64,000 nt of DNA. Origin: Macrotrachela quadricornifera (Eukaryota > Rotifera > Eurotatoria > Philodinida > Philodinidae). The position numbers were made by a program, and so were the translations under genes. This document shows, piece by piece, positions 50,656 through 61,392 of the stretch; positions within the stretch are counted from its first letter, which is position 1; the number at the start of each line of letters is the position of its first letter. The stretch is taken from NCBI GenBank assembly GCA_022393335.1, contig JAJEKB010000937.1:350398-414397 (forward strand), read 5' to 3'. The notes beneath the pieces are model-generated. The model ran no database searches. It was not told the DNA's origin and saw only the letters and a program-made list of their open reading frames with translations.

Positions 50656-53271
50656 CTATGTACAAAATTGTTCTTTATTATCAATTGATGAATATGAACG
50701 TCGTCGTTGTTGAAATTGTTCATTTGTTTGTTTTGTTTTAACAACAACAGCATATTCATCTGTATTCATTAATTGTTTTGTTGATTGATAACCACTGTCA
50801 AGTGTAATTGATTCATTTGTTTCAGTTGGACTCGATGGAATAGTTGAATCTTTTTCAAATGTAATCATATTTATATCAGTACCACCAAATTTTTCTTGTG
50901 CAAATGAATCAAGTACTTGAATAAAATCACGTAAATTTTCGTTTGTTGATAATTTATCAATATCATCATAAATTTTTCTTGAGAATTCATATGGAAGATT
51001 TATATCAGGATGACGTTTTAATGTTAATGTTGCATAAGTTTGTTGTTGATGATGGTTATGATTAAATTTTGTATGAAGATATGGTGAACCATTATGACGT
51101 ATTTGTCGACGTATTCGTGTACGTGGTGTTTCAGAATCACTAAATATAGCATTTGTTGATGTTTTACGATTTGTATAACGAATTGAACGTGGTGTATCAC
51201 TTGGTAAATATGATAGACCTGTACATGCACTTGTTATTGATCGATTACTAGCCATAAATGGAATACGTTGTAATGGTGTTTGATGAATAAAACTAGGTGT
51301 TGATATAAGATTTTGATTATTATGATCAATTTGTGTTAAAATTTTTGTTTGATCAGATTCAATATTAGTAGGATTAATTGTAATTTGTGGATGATTTTTT
51401 TTTGATTGATTAATAACAGTTAATTCATGAGATTTTTGATGATGATGATGATGACGATTTTTACTTCTAAGAAAAAAAAAATTCAAAAATTTTTTTTTAT
51501 CATAATATATTCATACCGAAATAAACATGTTATAATTATACATAAAGTAAATAAAAGAAATATTATAGTCGTTATGCCAGCAAAAGCAGTCGGTGAAACA
51601 GGATCTATAATATTAAAAAGAATTACATGTAAGTATATATATTTATTCATTAACTTGTTCCGAATGGTAATGAACGATTAAATAAATTTGTATTTTGATG
51701 TTTCAAATCATATATTGAACAATCTTTTCCTTTCCAAAATGGATTACAATAACATAATCCCATTGAAGTACAAATCTATAATATATTAAAATCATTTGTA
51801 TTTTTTGTAATAGAAATCTTAATAATAATAATAATAATAAATTAATCTTTAAATTACTTACTCCATTTCCTGAGCATGTTTTTTGTGAATTGCATGATTG
51901 TTTTACTTTTTGTTGAATACATGTATTATTTTGACAAAAACTTGATTCACCACATATATTACCATTATTAACTAATACTGAATGAAATGGACTAGATATA
52001 CTTCTAGTATATGTAAATATAGAAATATATTTTATTATTTAAATTTATTCTTACTTGCATTCAAATGAACCCTCACGTGTATTAACATTAAAAATCATGA
52101 AATTTGAAGATGCCACACGAGGATAAGGCATACCACCTTCACAATGTAATAGACCACATTTAACATCACTAGATATTAAATTTAGATTTAATTCAAAGAA
52201 GAAAAAAAAACATTTTAAAAAATCTAACTTATCAAAACAAGGTATATATTTATTTAATCGAGAATCATAACCACAATGACCAGTCATTGAACCAGATGGA
52301 TTGAAATTTGTATAACACGATTCATGTGCTACTTTAGAACCTATTTAAATTTTTGGAGTTTAAAAAAGAAAAAAAAATCATAGAAACTTTATTCAATTAT
52401 ACCTGGTCCCCAAAGTTCAATACATTGTTGTTGTGCACCAACACACATACCATGAAAACATGTACCATCATTCTCATTACATAGTGAACCATCCATAAAA
52501 TAATCATCATCAGGACACTGAATGTTATTAATAAAATATTATTTATTTCTAATGTATTTAAAATACCTGAGAAGAAATACCATCACAAGTTTCTGGTGCA
52601 TCACAAGTATTTTGAGATGTACGACAAATGTAACCAGATGGAAGTAATTTACAACCAGAACAACAGGCACCTGATAAACATTCAGCTCCAGAATAAAATT
52701 GACATGTTCGAGGATTACAACATGCTTCTACTGATATACAACTCTAGATATAATTAAAAAAAAACTTATTTTTTTTTCCTATTAAATTTACTTTTGATTT
52801 ATTCTTATATAGAAAATAATTAATAAAATAAAATATTCAAACTCTTAATTCATTGATGTATTGCATGTTATCATGATATGCATATGATTTGACCTTCAAC
52901 ATAGCATTCATATCATGCTTGATTTGATTATAATAGATAAATCTGACATTAGATCAAATTAGTAACTTATGATCACTTGTTTTTTTATGTTCTCTCTAAG
53001 GAAAAGAAAATAATCACTAAATTAATTTGAACAAATGTAGTTTTACTCTTGTGAATTTAAAAGTAATATTTTTATATTCTACTTGACATTTTTCAGTAGA
53101 AACATTATAAACATTTCTCAATCTTATTAATCGTTTATAATTTAACAAGACTATCGAACATTGTAATCCAATAAGAATAAAGTATATTACCTTATTAAGG
53201 CCACAATCACAATCTTCCCCATTTTCTACAATACCATTACCACAGATGGGTATTTTAGATCGACGTACCAT
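50656..53271 (-). CDS. ADAM-like disintegrin/Cys-rich/EGF membrane protein lacking the protease domain
   Basis: Nine exons: 53271-53191, 52743-52567, 52517-52403, 52340-52229, 52168-52055, 52003-51862, 51775-51655, 51604-51517, 51466-50656; 586 residues, phases consistent. ADAMs are membrane metalloprotease-disintegrins. Present here: disintegrin domain from residue 10 (CGNGIVENGEDCDCG ... CRTSQNTCDAPETCDG, no RGD), ADAM Cys-rich domain (CGYDSRL, DVKCGLLHC), an EGF-like module (CSGNG...CYCNPFWKGKDC), a membrane span near 293-315 and a 270-residue Arg/Ser/His-rich cytoplasmic tail. Missing: signal peptide, prodomain and HExxH protease domain. ATG 53271 has an in-frame TAA nine bases upstream, right after an acceptor-like T8AG, so no upstream exon joins in frame there. 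Either a truncated gene copy or one with a trans-spliced 5' end. Confidence 0.85.
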
Positions 53272-54936
53272 TATCTTTTACTAAAAAAAATACATATATG
53301 TGTTCAATTAACCGATTGTGAACAAAAGAGAGCGTGTAATCGTATGTTTGCCTACTCGACTAGGTCGTCTATTACTATTAAAGCCGGATGATGATGGTAG
53401 CACTAGCTATGCTACTGGTCAGTTTTAATCTACTTCTTTGAATGTCACGCAACTTGTAGAATCTCGTGCTACATGTTTCTTCTTATATTCTTTTGTCTAT
53501 TTCATTCATACAAAGCAGAAATAGATAGATGGATGAATGAATTTCGAAGTAGGATTCACCCTAATATGTCATAATACTAAGAAATGATGTAATACACTCA
53601 AGATTTTCATTCGGAAACGAGAACAGATGAGAGCAAAAGCTCAACGGATGGATTCATGCATGCATATAAAACAACGGACAGTAAATGGCCTCCAGGAGAG
53701 ATGAATTTCCGTTATAGAAAATGTTGCTTATTACTTCAAGACAATACTATTATGTGAATCTTCTTCTTTTTCTTCTTGTACAGAAGAAAACACTCATTCT
53801 AAGTTGTAGACTAATTTATTTGAATGAATGAGAAAATACAAGTTTATCTCAGCTATTTCTCATGCTCTTTTTTTTTTTATTGTATTAACATGTATCATGA
53901 AAGAGAAAAGTGTTATCGATAAGAGCCTGTCTACCTCATTTTTTTTTCTTTTCTTTTCTTTTCCCTAACTGCCCGCTCAATCATCTATTCACTTGAAAAC
54001 TAAAAAATAGTCTGATCTTCATTTTTTTTTAATGCTGTGAAAACGACCATGAACAAACGCGAGAATGATGACCGTTTGCGCGTCATCGAACAGCCCAACC
54101 TCATCTATCCATCTATTTTTCTGTCTTTCTCTCTTTTTGAATAAGAGCACCGCAGGGGATCGTCACTACTATACATATATTCTGATTTCCGTTGTTGAAT
54201 AGTAGCGGATCCGGATAGCCTTCTGTTTGTCTATTTCACTTTTTTTCTTCTTTTCTTCTCATCATCGTTGACAAGCCCCACTAACCTCATTATAATCGAT
54301 ATCGATAAGCTACTAGACGAACTAACTAATCTTTTTTCACACGTTCTCATTCTTCTCTTTCAGATGTCAACTTGAAATGGAAAAAAAAAGAGAGGACGCG
54401 CATGTGTATATATCTTGTTCAACGATAAAGGATTGATTAGATGTCTAGTTTAGTCGGCCTATAATTTGGAAAACAATGTACCGGAAAACATGTAGCTAGT
54501 ATAGTCAATACTATTAGAGAAAGAAAGAAAAGAGAACAGACATATGCACGCAAAAAAAGAAGAAAAAAAAAAATGAAACAAATGCCCCATAGCTTTATTC
54601 GACACCTGCTCTTCCTATATACGGTGCAAGAAACATACATGATGATCGAATTTTCATCATCATCATTTGACACGCAAGTAAGATAAGGGCAGACAGACTA
54701 CCACTGAGACTTCTTCTATCCAAAAAATGTCTGGTCATTTTTCATAATGAATAAAAAAAAGAAATAATTAAATGACAAACAATTGCAATATAGACAACAA
54801 TATTAAACAATAGAGATTTTTATTTTAAATTATTTCTTTTCTCAAGAAAATATTAATTATATTTATTTTCTTAGAATAAATTTTTAAAAGAAAATATTCA
54901 ACAAAAAAAAAAAAAGAAACGTATTCTTTTCTATTT
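53272..54936. promoter_or_regulatory. GC-richer block upstream of the ADAM-like gene
   Basis: 1.7 kb, CG- and TC-richer, similar to the blocks before Groucho, Sp and syndecan, and again adjacent to a gene 5' end (here on the minus strand). It contains no metalloprotease-like exon. It also includes the 3' UTR of the amine receptor near 54900. Regulatory role inferred. Confidence 0.35.
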
Positions 54937-57539
54937 CTATCTGACACTCATTGGCCTTCGAAGATGCCATGGACTTGTATTATCCGGTGTTGATAATGAT
55001 TTTGGAATAGTTGTATTTGTCATATATTCATTTCGAGATATTTGACGAGGAATATTTACAGTATGTGAATTTTTTCTTGATGATACAAAATGACGTTGAC
55101 TATCATTTGATGTTCCATGACTTGTTATCGATTCTGATTTATCTAATGAACGAGAACCACTTATATCACAACTATTAGATCGTCTTATACGTGTTTGATC
55201 AGTTGTTGCTGATGATATTCGATAAACATTTCGTGATGGTTGATACGATTTTATACGTCGACATTTTAAAATTGATTTAAATGCTCTAAATAAATATTTT
55301 TTTTTTGATAAACATTCGTTTTTATTAATGATTTTCTTACTTTCGAAATTCTCGACTAGAAAAAGCATATATAAATGGATTAAAACATGAATTACAATAA
55401 CCTAACCAAAAACAAATCGCAAAAACTATACCCGGATCAGTAGATGTCAACGCTTCTAGAAAACAAATGAAAAGAAATCAAGCACATTATTATTCAAGCA
55501 AAAATAATTTAATAATATGTAAAAGGAAGACAAGGAATGTGATTGTATATTAAATTCATATAAAATGACCTTTTTCAGAAAAAGAACTTACTAATTGGTA
55601 ATAGAACAAAAAATGGTAACCAACATAAAATAAACATTCCTACAACAATTCCTAAAGTTTTAGCTAAAAAAGACAAGAAAGAAAATAAAAAAGAATTTTG
55701 TTTTTTATTTATCTTTTGTTATTTTCAAATTTACCAGCTTTTCTTTCACGTCTGAATCTTGAAAATTTATTTGAACCAGCAGATGTTATTTGTGTTGTTA
55801 TTTTATTTCCATTTAATGTTGATTGTGTTGTATGACCATTAGCTACTGATGATGATATATGTTTTGGTAAATGTATACGTAATGTAACAGCTTCTTGTCC
55901 AACAACTTGTTTTAAATGAACTTTTTTTTGTCCACCAGTTAAAAATCGATATTGTTTATTAGCTTCACCATATATACGTCCATAAACACAAAGAATAATA
56001 ATAAGTGGAATATAAAATGAAAATGAACACGAAAATAAAACATAAGATAAATCATCATTAACTCTACAAGTATAATCCATTGATTTTACTTTATTGTGCC
56101 AACCTAAAAATGGTGCACTTGATATAAAAATAGCAACGATCCATGCTAATAATATAGCATATATTGTACGACGATGTGTAACAATTATTGGATAACGTAA
56201 TGGACGTGTTACACCAATATAACGTTCAATAGATATAAACATTAAACCATAAATACTTGCTGTACAACAAAGAACATCAATAGCTAACCATATATGACAA
56301 AATGTTCGACCAAATATCCATCGACCATGAAGAATTTCCAGACTACCAGAAAATGGTAAAATTGTAATACCTAGAAAATATAAATTTTACAGTCTTTTCG
56401 AAAATAAATCAAATATGTTACGTCTTTTATACATATATATATATTTTTTTTGAATGGTCCTATAAAGTATTAAAAATATATTTAAATTTCTAATGAAATT
56501 TATTAACTAAGAAAGTAAAAAAAGTTATATATATATAATTTGTTGATTTGACATAAAAATAAATGACTATAATATGTTTTCTTTCTTATTTTTTCATCTG
56601 TATATGTAAGATTTATGTCATATGTTATTCATGTCAAAAAACATATTAATTTATTGACTAAATACGTTATCCAGATGGTCCTCGATTTAAAAAATTCAAG
56701 ATAAGATTTTATATTCTTATGCAACACTTATTTCTATTTTATTTTTATGTACAAAAAGAAATTTTCTTGAGTATCTTTTATTGTGACATATAAATTTAAA
56801 AATCATCTGATGCACATATAATCTAATAACGGAACCATTGAAAATCTACACTCGGAAATAGCTGCCATTTGACAATTCCGATGAAAATTTCGAACTTTTT
56901 GATAAATTAAACCATCAGTTAATCTGACTTTAATATTAAAATATATATTTTATTTTTATTTTTTTTTATCATAATTTAACATATATCAATAATGATAAAT
57001 AGTTTGTCATATAATAAGAATATGTAGATATAATACTATTTTAAGAATAAAGAAAAAATATTTTTATATGATCAAAGACTATTTTGTTTCCTATAATTTG
57101 TATTCATATTATTCTTTATTCTATTTCGCACAAAACGATGTAAAAATTCAATAGATTCATTTACTAGATGTACTCAAGAGATTGTTATTTCCTTTTAAAA
57201 AAAAAAAGAAAATTAGAAGTCTTTGTCTCTGTTACGTAGTGTGTAAAAACTAAAATGAGAAATCTATTTACCTAGTAAAAGATCGGCACATGCCAAATTG
57301 CCCATTAGTAAATGCGTTGGTGAACGAAGAGCAAAATCAATACATAATGCAATTAAAACAAGTATATTACCAAGTATAGTTAAAAGTATAATAATAGATA
57401 AACAAAATGCAATTAATATAGTAAATATTAATGGTCGTGATTGTTCATTAAGATTTTGTATGAATGATGTTACGGTTTCATTTGAATTATTAATTGATGT
57501 CAATGTGACAATATGATGAAATTGAGATAGAACTTGCAT
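54937..57539 (-). CDS. Alpha1-adrenergic/octopamine-type amine receptor (class A GPCR)
   Basis: Five exons: 57539-57272, 56370-55735, 55663-55592, 55455-55341, 55285-54937; 479 residues, phases consistent. Seven spans. TM3 has the amine-binding Asp at about 121 in [10 protein letters not shown], typical of alpha1-type receptors, then SIERYIGV (ERY in place of DRY). ECL2 Cys is at about 191. TM5 has Ser residues near 203-207 (SCSFSFYIP), as used by catecholamine and octopamine receptors. TM6 is FILCWLPFF and TM7 ends NPFIY. After TM7, [13 protein letters not shown] carries the palmitoylation-type Cys. Closest by eye to vertebrate alpha1 and invertebrate alpha-octopamine receptors; couples to Gq in those families. 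Ligand is inferred only. Intron 1 is 901 bases, the rest short. Confidence 0.93.
56371..57271 (-). other. Long intron 1 of the amine receptor
   Basis: 901 bases between phase-1 exons, splitting TM2. Very AT-rich, no nested gene. Confidence 0.65.
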
Positions 57540-60500
57540 GTGAATGATACATACGGAAATAAACGAAAATAAAAACGAGGAAAAAAAAATGAAAAGAAAT
57601 TATTGTCTTATATTGTCATTAATAATAGCTACAATGACATTCGTATTAACAAAAAAAATCAGCAGAATGATGCGTCTTAACAAAAATGTGGAGATAACGA
57701 AGTTATCGTCGAGGGAACATCTAAACCAAAAATCGAATCTAAATAGAAAGAATGAGTTAGACTAAAAGCAGAATATGTCAAGAGAGAAAGATTTTCTTCT
57801 TGTTTTTCTGTGTCCGCATTAGACTACTATATATATATATATATTTAATACAATCATGAACGCGACAAATCAGCTAACACATGGTACAAGGTTCAAATGA
57901 TTTCCGTTTTCTAATGTGTATATTTCAATAATGTTCGTGCATGAAAAGTACCGTATTATATATAAGGTACCAAAACAATCTATATATATATAAATGATAT
58001 TTAACTGTTATTAAACGAAAAGAAAAACATATTAGTATCTTAATGAAAGATATATGTTTTAAAAATGATCGGAAAATAGATGATGACGGATGCAAACGTC
58101 ATTTTTTCATGTCTCTCATCATTTATTTCGTCCTTTGACTTACTTCTTAAATGATCATATTTTTTCTGATAGATGAGTTTTTAGTAGAATGCATCGAATG
58201 AAAGACGAGAGTGTGTCAGAATATGGCACAGGAACAAGAATGTTGATGATGCTCCACTATTAATAATAATACATCAGCCAAGAAAAACGCACCAGAAAAA
58301 AAAAGAGAGAGAAAGAAATGTCAACGAGACTTATCAATATGATTTCTTTCATCTTAATCTTGCATTTGATCAGCATGATGCGAATATAAATGAATAAGTA
58401 TAGATATAGTTATTTTACTATTATACATAAAATAATAGAAAGGTATGACCTAAGACAAAAAATATAAAGCAGATAATAAAAACAGATGTTTAGTACAACA
58501 TTATATTATAAATATTCTATTAACAGTGAGTGCTACATTCAATATTCTTTCTTGTTTTTCTACTTGTTGTAGTTCCACTTAATTTGTTCATGGAAAACCT
58601 ACCGTTGTCATGATGAATAATTACTTTTTTTTTTCTGTCGCCTGCCTACAATTCTATTCCCTCGTGTGGCTAAACGTTGACATATATTCGAAAGGTTTGT
58701 CGTATTTCTCATCTTCGTTCTTTCTATTGTCGTCTTTTTATTTGACCAACAAAACATACGTCAAATTTATCTGAAACTTTTTTTTTCTCTCTTTCTCTCT
58801 CTCTCCCTCTCTGTCTCAATCCTTCTTATTTATTTATTTTCTTCTTTTGAATATATATTCAATTGCGTGTAAAATAAAGACACTTATAATACTGCAAACT
58901 AGAAAATATAACACGAAAAAAAAACCTAATAATAATAAAGAAACGAGAAACTTACATATATCTCATTTTTAGTATGTGTATGTCAGTCACTTACATGTCA
59001 ATAACTTATACTCCTGTATATTTGTTCAATTGGGACCAATCGACAAAATACTCAAGAGACTTTTCTAACAATAAGTCTAAATCGAATAAATAAATATTTT
59101 TTTTTCCTTAACATAAATTGTCGAATAAATAATAGACTGTGACATTACTAGAAAGTTTAGGCGCATAATTAGAATTTTTTTTTCTTCTTCTTCTTTGTAT
59201 AATAAAAGTGATAAAAATAAGAACAGAAGAATTTTCATTGGTGTTCGATTTATTCGTCGTAATAATAATAAAAGTAATAACAATAAATCTACACAAATAT
59301 TATAATAAAAAAAAAAAAGAAAAATGTTGTAGATCTTAACATACAGATCTGTCTATCTATTATCTATAAAGTACTGTCTATTTAACAAAAACGACAACTG
59401 TCACTAAAACTGACATATATGCATGTGTTCATCCATCGTATTCTTTTTTGATTATATTGACAATCGTTCGTCCTATTTGATCATCATTATCATCATTATT
59501 AAGAACATTCTTATAAGCATTGTGAGAACACGAAGAGAAAAAAAAGGAAAGAAACAAACAAGAAGAAATGATTAGGAAAAACTGTTATTATTTTATTCAT
59601 ATTAGATGAATATGTAAACGAAGAAAAATAAGATAACAATAATAAAAATAAAGAAAATAATATAGAAAAAGAATGAATGGTTCATGATTGATCTTAAAAT
59701 TGAGTGATGTCAATTGACATTTACCAGAGAAAGACATATCTACTTGATGCTCATATATCCTAAAAGTGTATTGATTGAGATTAAGTAGAATTTTTTTTTT
59801 CTATCCACTTTTTCTAAACTGATTATTGAGTCTTTTCGTTCTTTTTTGTTGTTGTTGGTGTTTATATAATAACATAGAAAATATTTCAAAACAATATATA
59901 AATACTTAATAAAAAGTATAAAATAGTATTTATTATTAAATCTTATTAAATAATTTTACAAAAAACAAAGTCAATTGGTAGAATATTTATATATAGAAAA
60001 CCATATTTCTCTAACAAAGTGCTTGTCGTGTCATCATCAAAAATGACAACTGAATGTTTAGGAAGCACGATAATATTGATTACTTTTCATTTCTTTTTCT
60101 ATTTAATAGTATGTCTTCAAAAATATAAACTTTTTGAAAATGAATTTCATTTGAGATGAATAATTAAAAATACATGTATTTATCATTTTTATCCTTTTAT
60201 AAATTGGATTTAGTGTTGTTTTTAATATTTTTTTTTTCGAAAGAAAATCAAATCATGTTTAGTTTTAGCCTCAGGATATCTTATTCAATTAGCTATCAAT
60301 TGAAGATATATATGTACTAAAAAAAAAAAAAAGAATTTTTTCCTTACATATAATGAATTATAGATTGATAGATCGCAAAAATTATTTTCTTTTCTTTAAT
60401 ATGTTAAAAATTCTTAAAATCTTATTGTAACACATAATAAAAAATTCTCAGATACATAAAACAAATTATCAATATATAATCTATTTGAATACTATAAATA

Positions 60501-61167
60501 TTTTTGTATTTATGAGAATATATATTTAATAAATAATTTCTATATTTCTAACAAAAGAATTCGATTATCAATATATTATTCTTTTATTTAAATAATTAGT
60601 ATATCAAAGAAGTAAATATTTTATTTATTTTTCATATGGATAATGTAATGTTACTAAACGTTGACATAAATCTCATTTGAATAGTTTATATTCTTCAGTT
60701 ATGTCGGCACATTTATATACTGTAAAAGACATAAACAGATGATTGAATAGACACGAACATATCATATATAATCAGTAATTAGAATAGTTTTTTGTCATTG
60801 ATATTCTCCATAAGTGGAATCAGTTCAAGGATTCTATTTGTCTCTACACAATTTCTATTAACATATTCGTATCTTTCGACCTAAGTCAAGTTGACATCGT
60901 AATTTTATTTTAAATAAAAAAAATATAATAGACTTGATGACAATATCTGCTTTCTTGATGTCATCATTAAATAATACAAAAAAAAAATTCTATTATTCTG
61001 TAAATGAAAACTATTATATAAAATTTCTATTATATCAACTTTATCTATATCATTATTGGGTATATAAGAAAAAATAAATACAGTAAACTTACATAGTTGC
61101 GTCGTAGTTATACTTGGATTTCTTTTGGAAATAGATCATACTAGGTACTTTTTTTCGCTATTATTTA
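57540..61167. other. Non-coding region upstream of the amine receptor
   Basis: The first 2 kb are moderately CG-richer with TC tracts and microsatellites (TC run near 58790), fitting a promoter/5' UTR of the leftward-reading receptor. The rest is AT-rich. No exon or RNA gene recognised. Confidence 0.4.
61106..61130 (+). repeat. Direct repeat copy 1 (AGTTATACTTGGATTTCT)
   Basis: About 25 bases recur with three changes at 61592-61616 (AGTTATACTCGGATTTCT), bracketing the MITE. A partial third copy (ATACTTAGATTTC) sits near 61560. Confidence 0.6.
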
Positions 61168-61392
61168 TTAACCCTCCGTTAACGTTATGGGATCCAAGCA
61201 GACCCACATTAAATTTTTGTTTTGTTTTTTTCTTTCATCATAGCCATATTTTATATATCGGCTCAGCATTTTTAGTAGTTCTATGCCAGACTAAAACAAG
61301 AAACAGGAGAATTCGTTCTATTCTAAAATATTTTTCAAAAATTTTTCGACAGTTGATAAAGGCAAAATATGAGGATGATAACGGAGGGTTAA
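61168..61392. mobile_element. piggyBac-type MITE with TTAA target-site duplications
   Basis: A 217-base element (61172-61388) is flanked by TTAA on both sides (61168-61171 and 61389-61392). Its ends are perfect 10-base inverted repeats, CCCTCCGTTA at the left and TAACGGAGGG at the right, and match again after one mismatch. A TTAA target with termini starting CCC is the signature of the piggyBac superfamily. There is no transposase inside, so it is non-autonomous. The open frame across it is incidental. Confidence 0.8.
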
